A stretch of DNA of 35,108 nt, from positions 1 to 35,108 of the forward strand of contig SVRR01000021.1 in NCBI GenBank assembly GCA_015064745.1, read 5' to 3'. Shown here piece by piece: positions 7,716 to 14,280 of this stretch. Source of the DNA: Oscillospiraceae bacterium. Its GTDB lineage: Bacteria; Bacillota; Clostridia; Oscillospirales; CAG-272. The notes under the pieces were generated by a model. That model saw only the letters and a program-made list of their open reading frames with translations. It did not search any database and was not told the origin of the DNA. The position numbers and the translations under genes were made by a program. The stretch's first letter is position 1. Each line of letters opens with the position of its first letter.

Positions 7716-8771
7716 TTACTGCGGGAAGAGATAATCGGCAACCTCGCCGATATCCAAGGCAGGATCAAAAGCAAAGGCTTTTGCGTGTGGAAAATTCAAG
7801 CTAAAATAAAGGCGATCGCGAGATATGTGCGGATCTGTGCCCTTTACAAAATTAGAGGCAAAAAGAATTTCAAGAATTTCAGGCGTCAATCCTCCGTGAG
7901 GGCGAAGGAAGGGCTTAAAGTTCACGCCAAACAAGCGATGAATCGGTAAAACAAGCTCAAACATGTATTCCGCAAAAACCTCGTCGTCCGCAAGCTTGCG
8001 GCTGTAAAGACGGTTACAGGTAAACGTCTCCGGATAATCGATGGGTGTCGGTGACATTTCGCCGCGATAAGGCATCAGCTGTGCGTTGAGAATGTTTTCG
8101 CTGCCAAAGGAAAGCAGCTTCGCGGCACACGTAATACCGTCGCGCAGCACCGCCTCAAAGCCTTCCTCGGTGATAAGACCTTCGCCGGTTTCTTCGGCGT
8201 ATTCCTCCATCGCCTCTTCAAAATCCTCGCGCATAATGTCGAAGCGAATGATCATCTTGCGGTAATCGAGACGCTTGCCAACGTAACGGTTCAACTCATT
8301 TTGCTCAAAAAACTCATTTTTGGCAAGAGTATTACGGAAGCTGTTGGAGAGAGTGCGAAGCAAATCGCCCTCGTTTAATAAAACGTTGCATCTGCCCAAA
8401 GGTGACTGCGCGAAGCCAACGGGCGTACCGTGGGGTGCGTAAGGAACCACGATCTCGCGGCGAATGGCTTGTAATTTCCCGACTTGATACCACAAATGAT
8501 TGCGCAAGGTGCGGTTTTTCGGGTCATCAAAGCCCTCACCGATCAAAAGGAGATAGCACCCGCAGGTAGCAAGCAGCTCGCTCACCTCGGAAATGTACAA
8601 ATTTTTGATCACGCGGTGAAAGGACAGCTCGTTCCGCACACAGTTATACCCTGCCGCGGAAAGAGACGCGAAAATGGCATCCGCCGTTTTTGCGTCCTCC
8701 GCAAAATAGGTCAGCACCGTCGTTCCGCAATATTCGTTGATATTAAACGGCTCGTTTTGTAAAAGCTCCAT
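7716..8771 (-). CDS. Degenerate TIR-like paralogue of the downstream TIR protein (predicted inactive partner or sensor)
   Basis: The product has 351 residues when started at ATG 8771, which has GGAG nine bases upstream and about 37 bases of leader after the promoter. GTG 8804 and ATG 8786 are alternatives without a good site. The N-terminal 110 residues can be laid over the neighbour's TIR domain: TVLTYFAEDAKTADAIF for strand A and helix A, GCYLLLIGEGF for strand D, and HLWYQVGKLQ for the catalytic segment, where the neighbour's NYEVGYFSG has Glu and this protein has Gln96. The C-terminal half aligns with the neighbour: LITEEGFEAVL with MTKADFKAIL, LPIHRLFGVNFK with VPVHKVFGTEFK, and RLYFSL with RIYLSL. 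It lacks the neighbour's cysteine cluster. Its function is unknown; a sensor or inhibitory partner of the active TIR is inferred from pairing only. Confidence 0.75.
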   Translation of the reverse strand: MELLQNEPFNINEYCGTTVLTYFAEDAKTADAIFASLSAAGYNCVRNELSFHRVIKNLYISEVSELLATCGCYLLLIGEGFDDPKNRTLRNHLWYQVGKLQAIRREIVVPYAPHGTPVGFAQSPLGRCNVLLNEGDLLRTLSNSFRNTLAKNEFFEQNELNRYVGKRLDYRKMIIRFDIMREDFEEAMEEYAEETGEGLITEEGFEAVLRDGITCAAKLLSFGSENILNAQLMPYRGEMSPTPIDYPETFTCNRLYSRKLADDEVFAEYMFELVLPIHRLFGVNFKPFLRPHGGLTPEILEILFASNFVKGTDPHISRDRLYFSLNFPHAKAFAFDPALDIGEVADYLFPQ

Positions 8772-8814
8772 ATTTACGCGCTCCATTCTGGCATTTTGTA
8801 GCACTGTTTTAATA

Positions 8815-8856
8815 ATTATACCATGGGGTCAAACATTTGTCAACATTTTTTGACAA
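8815..8856 (-). promoter_or_regulatory. Near-consensus promoter of the TIR operon with an inverted repeat over the -35 box
   Basis: On the minus strand TTGACA (8838-8843) and TATAAT (8815-8820) are exactly 17 bases apart with an extended TG, a full consensus. A perfect 7-bp inverted repeat with a six-base centre (8837-8856, TTGTCAA/TTGACAA) overlaps the -35 box and could be an operator. Confidence 0.85.
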
Positions 8857-9254
8857 CGCATTTCGCCGCGCAGCAAAGAAAAAGCCTCGCCCAAAGGCAA
8901 GGACTTTTTTGGGGTACGCCACTAAGAGCGCAAGTTGAACCGAAAGGTAAGACTTGCGCTTTTATTTTCTGCATAGGTAAAGGCGAGCTTTTTACGGCTC
9001 GCCTTAAATGTTTATCTTCAAAAGAATATAGCGGATTTTACTTATTTTAGCCTCCAAATATAAAGAGTACAGCAACACATATAGCACTGATGATCAGATT
9101 AATTTTAAGACGTTTTTTTATGTTGCTTTATCAAGATCATATTACTGTTTGCGTGAAGCGTATAACTGAAATAAGGAAAAATCAAGCGAGGCTGTGCCGA
9201 GCGCGCATTTTGACTATATTTCAGGAAGAGAGAACCGTTTTTCGGAGAAAAACA
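8857..9254. other. Gene-free stretch with three stable hairpins
   Basis: No convincing gene is present on either strand; the only open frames are short and without ribosome binding sites. Three stem-loops follow each other. The first is a terminator-like one at about 8881-8910, with T-runs on both strands. The second is a 9-bp stem with GAAA-capped inner stem and a purine-rich 3x3 internal loop at 8927-8960, followed by a T-rich run. The third is a 9-bp stem at 8980-9005. From 9006 to about 9254 the sequence is AT-rich and I see nothing definite, apart from a possible decayed tRNA-like tail described with the tRNA. Confidence 0.6.
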
Positions 9255-9280
9255 GTTCAAGTCCTATACCACTTCCACGA

Positions 9281-9320
9281 AAAAAAGACCTAAAACAACC
9301 TTTCGGTTCGTTTTAGGCCT
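9281..9320 (-). terminator. Intrinsic terminator of the tRNA-Leu transcript
   Basis: On the minus strand a stem (GGCCTAAAAC pairing with GTTTTAGGTC) enclosing a small inner hairpin is followed by seven T's, starting a few bases after the tRNA CCA end. Confidence 0.88.
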
Positions 9321-9324
9321 TTCG

Positions 9325-9411
9325 TGGTGCGGGTTAAAGGACTTGAACCTTCACAGCCTTGCGACCATAAGAACCTGAATCTTACGCGTCTGCCAATTCC
9401 GCCAAACCCGC
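9325..9411 (-). tRNA. tRNA-Leu (anticodon CAG), CCA encoded
   Basis: The 87-base minus-strand sequence folds as a class II tRNA: acceptor GCGGGTT/AACCCGC, D stem GCG/CGC, anticodon stem TAAGA/TCTTA with loop TTCAGGT (anticodon CAG at 9375-9377), a long variable arm TGGTCGCAAGGCTGT, and T stem with loop TTCAAGT. The CCA end is encoded. It has its own promoter and terminator. Its 3' end has an imperfect inverted copy at 9255-9296, and the TIR operon lies on that side, the usual side for integrated elements. Confidence 0.97.
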
Positions 9412-9446
9412 ATATAAAATTTCGCTTGCATCCGCAAGCAAGAAGA

Positions 9447-9475
9447 AGTATAGCATGAATTTGAGCGTTTGTCAA
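9447..9475 (-). promoter_or_regulatory. Promoter of the tRNA-Leu gene
   Basis: Minus-strand TTGACA (9470-9475) and TATACT (9447-9452) are 17 bases apart with an extended TG, about 36 bases before the tRNA 5' end. Confidence 0.88.
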
Positions 9476-9511
9476 GAGGTTTTTGCTTTTTTCTTTGCTT
9501 TTTCCAAGACC

Positions 9512-9546
9512 AAAAAAAGACGGCTTGCTTTGGGCAAGCCGTCTTT
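9512..9546 (-). terminator. Intrinsic terminator of the Gfo/Idh gene
   Basis: A 13-bp perfect stem (arms 9516-9528 and 9534-9546) is followed on the minus strand by a T-run, just after the stop codon at 9559. Confidence 0.92.
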
Positions 9547-9558
9547 AAAAACGATTTA

Positions 9559-10626
9559 TCAGTCAAAGCGCATGATGTGGGGGTTCTGTGCCTTAACGAT
9601 GCTGATGGTGCGCATGATGGCAAGCACGTCGTTGTCGGTCACGCGGAAGGGCTTGCCCTCACGCAGATCCTCGTAGAGCTCCTTCCAATAGGGATGCAGC
9701 GGGCAAGGCGCGATTGCTCCCTCTTCCTCGATCCAGTCGGGCTTAAATGCCGACTCATAGGTGCCCGAAGCGCCGAAGGCTGCGCCGGGGGTCTCGGGGC
9801 TCGAAACCACCGTTTGCCACTCCTGCTCGGGATTGATGTAAACCAGCTTGTAGGTGCCGCCGTTGCAGGTCATGGCGCCTCTGCTACCGAACACCTCGAA
9901 GGAACGGCCTCCCTTTAGTATCTTAGCACCGCTGATGGACATATTAACAACGCGATTGTTGTTACCGATGAAGCGAATGCTCAGATGGTCCTCGCAGTCA
10001 CCGCCGGCAGCGATGCAGTGCAGATAGCTCTGAATGTCTGCGGTGGGGGTGCCGAGAAGCTGCAAAGAATGGTCGATGATGTGGGGGCCCCAGTTCAAAA
10101 GCTGACCGCCGCCAAACTCAGAAAGGGTCTGCCAGTCGTCTCTGTTCTGATATCCGTTCTGTTCAATGTTGATCTCGTAAACGTTGCCGAGGATACCGGA
10201 TTCGACAACCTCCTTGACCTTGTTGAAGCCGCCTTCCCATCTTCTCTGCTGATGAACGTAAAGACGGGGCGTGCCTTCCTTGTTTGCATGAGCAAAAAGG
10301 TCAATTGCCTGCTCGTAAGAAATGGTAACGGGCTTTTCAAGAACGACGTGCTTACCTGCTTCAAGCGCCATCATTGCATGCTTGTAGTGGTCGCAAGAAC
10401 GAGTCGCGATGTAGACCATCTCAATGCCGTCCTGCTTGAGCATCTCGGAGTAGTCCTCGTAAACGGGGCAACCGTGTCTTTCGTGTGCCTTAATTCTGCG
10501 GTCCTCGATCAAGTCACACGCCGCAACGATCTCGAACAGATCCTCGTAGTGCGTGATCTCGGTGTCCGCCTGAGGCATACCGATACGGCCAAGTCCCAAA
10601 ACGGCAATTTTGATTTTCTGTGCCAT
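9559..10626 (-). CDS. Gfo/Idh/MocA family oxidoreductase
   Basis: This is a full-length 355-residue family member. The N-terminal Rossmann fold starts KIAVLGLGRIGMPQ (residues 5-18). The family's EKP motif is present (VVLEKPVTIS, near 95-104), as is a C-terminal sugar-binding domain with GGGQLLNWGPHIIDHSLQLL containing the usual histidines. It should act in the cytosol as an NAD(P)-dependent dehydrogenase on a sugar or cyclitol; the substrate is not identifiable. ATG 10626 has AAGGAG ten bases upstream. It is a single-gene unit between its own promoter and terminator, divergent from a TIM-barrel isomerase/epimerase gene that may act on the same compound. Confidence 0.92.
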   Translation of the reverse strand: MAQKIKIAVLGLGRIGMPQADTEITHYEDLFEIVAACDLIEDRRIKAHERHGCPVYEDYSEMLKQDGIEMVYIATRSCDHYKHAMMALEAGKHVVLEKPVTISYEQAIDLFAHANKEGTPRLYVHQQRRWEGGFNKVKEVVESGILGNVYEINIEQNGYQNRDDWQTLSEFGGGQLLNWGPHIIDHSLQLLGTPTADIQSYLHCIAAGGDCEDHLSIRFIGNNNRVVNMSISGAKILKGGRSFEVFGSRGAMTCNGGTYKLVYINPEQEWQTVVSSPETPGAAFGASGTYESAFKPDWIEEEGAIAPCPLHPYWKELYEDLREGKPFRVTDNDVLAIMRTISIVKAQNPHIMRFD

Positions 10627-10676
10627 AGTAGTAATTTCTCCTTTTTTGCTTTACAAAGTAAAAGTTTGCTATGTCC

Positions 10677-10705
10677 ATTTTAGCACGATATTTGCATCCT
10701 TACAA
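10677..10705 (-). promoter_or_regulatory. Promoter of the leftward Gfo/Idh gene
   Basis: Minus-strand TTGTAA (10700-10705) and TAAAAT (10677-10682) are 17 bases apart with an extended TG, 50 bases before the start codon. Confidence 0.75.
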
Positions 10706-10780
10706 GCACTATTTTTGTTTTTTTTTGGATTTTTAGCACCTTCTTATTCTCTTCGGCGGATTCTCCGCCTTTCTTCCCCG

Positions 10781-10809
10781 TTGACAAACCCAAAGCGTGC
10801 TTGTATAAT
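10781..10809 (+). promoter_or_regulatory. Promoter of the TIM-barrel isomerase gene
   Basis: TTGACA (10781-10786) and TATAAT (10804-10809) are exactly 17 bases apart. The leader is short, with AGGAG before ATG 10840. Confidence 0.9.
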
Positions 10810-10839
10810 AAAGAAAAAACGTAAAAACAGGAGCTTACC

Positions 10840-11625
10840 ATGCAACGGATCGGTATCATTTTTGACACCTGCAATGGCATCGACGACCAAGCGCGCGTCA
10901 CCCTCATGCAAAAGCACGGCTTCGAAGCCACCTTTTTGATGTCGAACGACCCAAAGATCGAGGAGCGCGCCGCGCTTTTGCGCCAAGCCCGCATCGCCGT
11001 AGACACCTGTCACGCTCCCTTTGACGGCATCAACAACATGTGGCAGCCGACCGCGGCGGGTGACGAAATGCTCACGCGCCTGACGGACGGTCTCGAAAAT
11101 TGCGCTCGCTATGAGATCCCTGTGCTCATCGTCCATCTTTCGTCCGGCGAAAATCCGCCGCGCGTGGGTGACGTGGGACTTGCGCGCTTTGACCGTCTGT
11201 TGGCGCACGCCAAAGCGCTCGGCGTGACCGTCTCCTTTGAAAACCAACGCAAGCTCGGAAATCTTGCCCTTGCCATGGAATATTACCCCGAAGCGGGCTT
11301 CTGCTTCGATACGGGACACGAGGCGTGCTTCACGCCGGGGCGCGAATATATGCCGCTTTTCGGAAACCGTATCGTCGCGTTGCATCTGCACGACAACGCC
11401 GCCGTGTACAACGCCGACGACCATATCCTTCCCTACGACGGCAAGGTCGATTTGGAGCGCTGCGCGCGTCAGCTCGCCGCCTCGCCTTATACGGGCACGA
11501 TCATGTCCGAATCCTTCAAAACAAGCTTTTACGATGCCCTCTCGCCCGAAGAATATTACGCGCGCGCGGAAAAGGCTGTGCGACGCTTTGCCGACCGCGT
11601 GGCGTATTACCGCGCGCAAGCATAA
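10840..11625 (+). CDS. Sugar phosphate isomerase/epimerase-like TIM-barrel protein
   Basis: The 261-residue protein has the AP-endonuclease-2/xylose-isomerase-like TIM barrel pattern. Strand motifs are IGIIFDTC, VDTCHAPFDG with a metal-type His, IVHLSSGENPP, SFENQRK with a conserved Glu, and FCFDTGHE followed by ALHLHDN. The last two supply the Asp, His and His residues that usually bind a divalent metal. Family members isomerise or epimerise sugars and inosose-like ketones. The exact substrate is unknown. It has its own promoter and a terminator, and it is divergent from a Gfo/Idh dehydrogenase, a common functional pairing in inositol and sugar pathways. Confidence 0.88.
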   Translation: MQRIGIIFDTCNGIDDQARVTLMQKHGFEATFLMSNDPKIEERAALLRQARIAVDTCHAPFDGINNMWQPTAAGDEMLTRLTDGLENCARYEIPVLIVHLSSGENPPRVGDVGLARFDRLLAHAKALGVTVSFENQRKLGNLALAMEYYPEAGFCFDTGHEACFTPGREYMPLFGNRIVALHLHDNAAVYNADDHILPYDGKVDLERCARQLAASPYTGTIMSESFKTSFYDALSPEEYYARAEKAVRRFADRVAYYRAQA

Positions 11626-11661
11626 TTGCATAAAACCTCTCCTGCTTTTAAAAAGCATTTC

Positions 11662-11704
11662 TCCCTTCTTGCCACTTGACAAGAAGGGAGCTTTTTCCTA
11701 TAGT
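11662..11704 (+). promoter_or_regulatory. Terminator hairpin that contains the -35 box of the next promoter
   Basis: A 10-bp stem (11662-11671 with 11680-11689) followed by a T-run ends the upstream gene. The loop and right arm also contain TTGACA (11676-11681), which is 17 bases from TATAGT (11699-11704), a promoter for the MATE gene starting at 11737. Confidence 0.8.
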
Positions 11705-11736
11705 AGATGCTGTGAAAAACAGAGGGGGGACAGGCA

Positions 11737-12745
11737 GTGAAGGACTTAACGCAAGGCAACGTATATAAGACCTTTTTTCTCTTTGCTCTCCCTTTGGTAT
11801 TTGCGGGATTTTTAATGCAGGCGTACAACCTCATTGATACCGTCATCGCAGGACGCTTTCTCGGTGAAGCGGGGCTTGCCGCGCTTGGCGCGACAAGTGA
11901 GCTGCTCATCCTTACCTCGTCTACCTTTTGGGGCGTAAACGCGGGGCTCGGCATCTATACGGCATCTCTCTTCGGCGCAAAAAAAATACGCAGACCTCAA
12001 AAACAATTTGTATACTACCTTTCTCATTCTCTTCGGCACGATGCTCACCATCGCCGTCCTGCTCGTTCTGTTCCGTGAGCCGATCTTTGATTTTCTGCGT
12101 GTGGACGACGCCATCCGCGATGAGGCGCGCAAATATTTTACCGTCTACATGCCGGGGATCGCCTTCATCGTAACCAATGATTTCGGGCTTTGCACCCTGA
12201 ACGCCCTCGGTGCAAGTGAGTTTCCCTTCAAGATGTCGCTTCTCTCCATGGCGCTCAACATCAGCGGCAACCTGCTCTCGGTCGCCGTTTTTGACCTCGG
12301 TGTCCTCGGTCTTGCCATCTCCTCGGTAACAGCCGCCGTCATCGTAGACATTTTCTATTTCTTCAAGATACGCAAATGCCTCGGCGAGCTTGGCGTTTTA
12401 AAGGGTGTTCCCTTCCGCCCCTCGCTTCCGCATCTTAAACACAGCGGCATTTACGCTTTGCCGCCGGGCTTCCAACAGCTCGTCATGTACATCTCGTCCT
12501 TTCTCATTCTCCCCCTGATCAACGGCGTGAGAGACGCCGCCTCTGCCGCCTATATCGTCATTTTACAGCTGTACAGCGTGGTCGCCGAGGTGTACCAAAA
12601 TTCCTCGAAAACCGTATCCAATTACGTGGCGCAAGCTTCGGGTGCGGGAAAAACGCATCTTTATACGAGGGGTATTCGGGCGGGGCTTCTGCAAGCCGTT
12701 CTGTTTGCCATTCCCCTCGTCACCCTCTTCGGCGTTTTCCTTGTC
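11737..12745 (+). pseudogene. MATE-family efflux transporter, frameshifted and lacking its C-terminal part
   Basis: From ATG 11737 the product begins as a normal MATE pump (MKDLTQGNVYKTFFLFALPL, then YNLIDTVIAGRFLGEAG). After SLFGAK the frame is lost at a run of eight A's (11979-11986). With seven A's the reading continues as KKYADLKNNLYTTFLILFG into the frame that stays open to 12766, so one extra A is the lesion. The second defect is truncation: transporter-like sequence ends near 12740, after about 330 of the usual 440-460 residues. The last codons before the stop at 12766 are antisense to a sugar-kinase gene. The gene is therefore almost certainly inactive. MATE pumps export drugs and metabolites using Na+ or H+ gradients. 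Confidence 0.85.
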
Positions 12746-13155
12746 AAGTCCGTCGAGAAGCAATAGGTACCCAAGGTGGAACAGATCACAATCCAAGCTA
12801 TCCACGTCCACCGTCTCGGGGGTCAGCTCGGAGCAAGCGCCTCTCATGGTAAAGAAGGTGCGCTCACCCGTCGATTCCAGCGTCATGACGTCGGTAAAAG
12901 AGGTAGGGGTCTTCGTCCGCGCGAGGAAAGAAAATCAAGAATAAAATCTCACTTCTCATCGTTACCGACAAGTCCGCGCGCCTCTACCGCGACGTCGGGC
13001 GCAAGCACCTTCAGATCCACACCGCTGTTGCACACCGCGCCACCCACGGCACGGCCCGTGCCCGTGATGGTCACAAGCATTCCCTTTTCGGGATAGCGGT
13101 CGATCATTTTGATCTCGTCAAGCAGGAGCGTTCCGCATAACGCAACCTTTTTCAT
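12746..13155 (-). pseudogene. PfkB-type carbohydrate kinase remnant
   Basis: The gene starts with an AGGA site and ATG 13155. It gives a good PfkB N-terminus (KKVALCGTLLLDEIKMID, then GTGRAVGGAVCNSG and GLVGNDEK). A stop codon follows at 12949-12951, where relatives have Gly (one base change, GGA to TGA). After that come a shortened stretch, one inserted T near 12905, and then clear kinase sequence again in another frame (SFTDVMTLESTGERTFF and LFHLGYLLLLDGLD). It breaks off near 12745, where transporter sequence of the opposite strand begins. The C-terminal ATP-binding half is missing. The intact kinase would have phosphorylated a sugar; the AraC regulator upstream may once have controlled it. 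Confidence 0.85.
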
Positions 13156-13301
13156 ATGATTCCTCACTTTCTTTTGGGAGACACGTCTCCCTCTTTCTCC
13201 GTTTTCTTTTTTATTTTACCTGGTTTCAAGGACAAAAGATAGAGCGTATAGTATCATAAAACAGCACTATAATACACAAAATAATTTCATGGCGATTTTT
13301 G

Positions 13302-13330
13302 TTGACATTTGAGAAGAAAGGCGGTATAAT
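13302..13330 (+). promoter_or_regulatory. Promoter of the AraC gene with almost no leader
   Basis: TTGACA (13302-13307) and TATAAT (13325-13330) are 17 bases apart. The ATG at 13337 falls at about the expected transcription start, so this mRNA may be leaderless. Confidence 0.85.
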
Positions 13331-13336
13331 AAAAGC

Positions 13337-14218
13337 ATGAGACAGCTATATTACAAGCACAAGGTTGAAAATCTTCTCAACATTTCGAAGATCGTTACCG
13401 TCCATTACTTTGAGTTTGACAATTGCTTTGCGAGTCAAGGAGAATCCCACGACTTTTGGGAGCTCGTTTACGCCGTCAAGAACCCCGTTCTTTGCACGGC
13501 AAACGGCGAAAGGATCACCCTCGGGGAAGGCGAGGTTTTGTTTCACAAGCCAAACGAGCATCATACGCTTGCCGCAGACGGAGAGCACGCGCCGGATGTT
13601 TTTATTATCTCTTTCGAGTGTAAAAGCGAGGCGATCCGCTTTTTCGAAAACAAGCATTTGCCGCTTGACCGCGATCTCGTCAAATACATCTACACCATCA
13701 TTGAGGAGAGCAAAAACACCTTTGATCTCCCTGTTTCAAGCCCCGACATCCGCAAGATGCCACTCGCCAAAACAGCCTCGCTCGGCAGCTTGCAGTTGAT
13801 CAAAAACCTGACCGAGATCCTGCTCATCCACCTGATGCGCCGTGAAACGGGCAAGGTAGATACGGCGGCACAGTTCCTCCTAAAGGAGGATTACGAGGAG
13901 CATATCACGCGCGAGATCATCGCCTACCTCAAGGCAAACGTAACGGGCACGGTGACCGTCGACGATATCGCGAAAACGCTCTGCTACACGAAATCCTATC
14001 TGTTCCGCCGGTTCAAGCGTTCCACCGGCGACACCATCATGTCCTACTTCTTGAAGCTGAAGATCGACGTTGCCAAAAAGCTGTTGCGTGAGGGACGCGC
14101 CTCAGTCAGCGATATTGCCGCCTCTCTCTCCTTTGATTCGCCCAACTATTTCTCCAAGGCGTTCAAGAAGGTCACGGGACGTACTCCCATGCAATATAAG
14201 GCGATGCACGTAAAATAA
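13337..14218 (+). CDS. AraC-family transcriptional regulator
   Basis: The 293-residue protein has an N-terminal cupin-like ligand domain (residues about 15-100, including HDFWELVYAV and FHKPNEHHTL) and a C-terminal double helix-turn-helix of about 100 residues. The latter has TVDDIAKTLCYTKSYLFRRF and the signature DSPNYFSKAFKKVTGRTPMQY at the end. Such proteins sense sugars or their derivatives and activate nearby catabolic genes. It is divergent from the decayed kinase gene and may have lost its target. The ATG at 13337 is nearly at the predicted transcript start. An AAAGGCGG sequence 12 bases upstream lies inside the promoter spacer and would be a poor ribosome site. Confidence 0.93.
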   Translation: MRQLYYKHKVENLLNISKIVTVHYFEFDNCFASQGESHDFWELVYAVKNPVLCTANGERITLGEGEVLFHKPNEHHTLAADGEHAPDVFIISFECKSEAIRFFENKHLPLDRDLVKYIYTIIEESKNTFDLPVSSPDIRKMPLAKTASLGSLQLIKNLTEILLIHLMRRETGKVDTAAQFLLKEDYEEHITREIIAYLKANVTGTVTVDDIAKTLCYTKSYLFRRFKRSTGDTIMSYFLKLKIDVAKKLLREGRASVSDIAASLSFDSPNYFSKAFKKVTGRTPMQYKAMHVK

Positions 14219-14224
14219 TTTTAT

Positions 14225-14280
14225 AAAAACGGAGTCTTCGTTTTTGCGTAACAACGCGCAAAAGAGATGACTCCGTTTTT
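14225..14280. terminator. Bidirectional terminator with a long composite hairpin
   Basis: A perfect 12-bp outer stem (14225-14236 with 14269-14280) encloses an inner TTTTGCG/CGCAAAA stem. A- and T-runs flank it, so it serves both the AraC gene and the leftward housekeeping operon that ends at 14281. Confidence 0.9.

Noticed and set aside
9090-9293. A 67-codon frame upstream of the tRNA region
   Set aside because: There is no ribosome site, and the sequence overlaps the inverted tRNA-end copy and terminator; it is not credible as a gene.
11979-11986. Programmed -1 frameshifting at the A-run of the MATE gene
   Set aside because: MATE genes are not known to use it, and the downstream part is truncated, so a simple indel is the better explanation.
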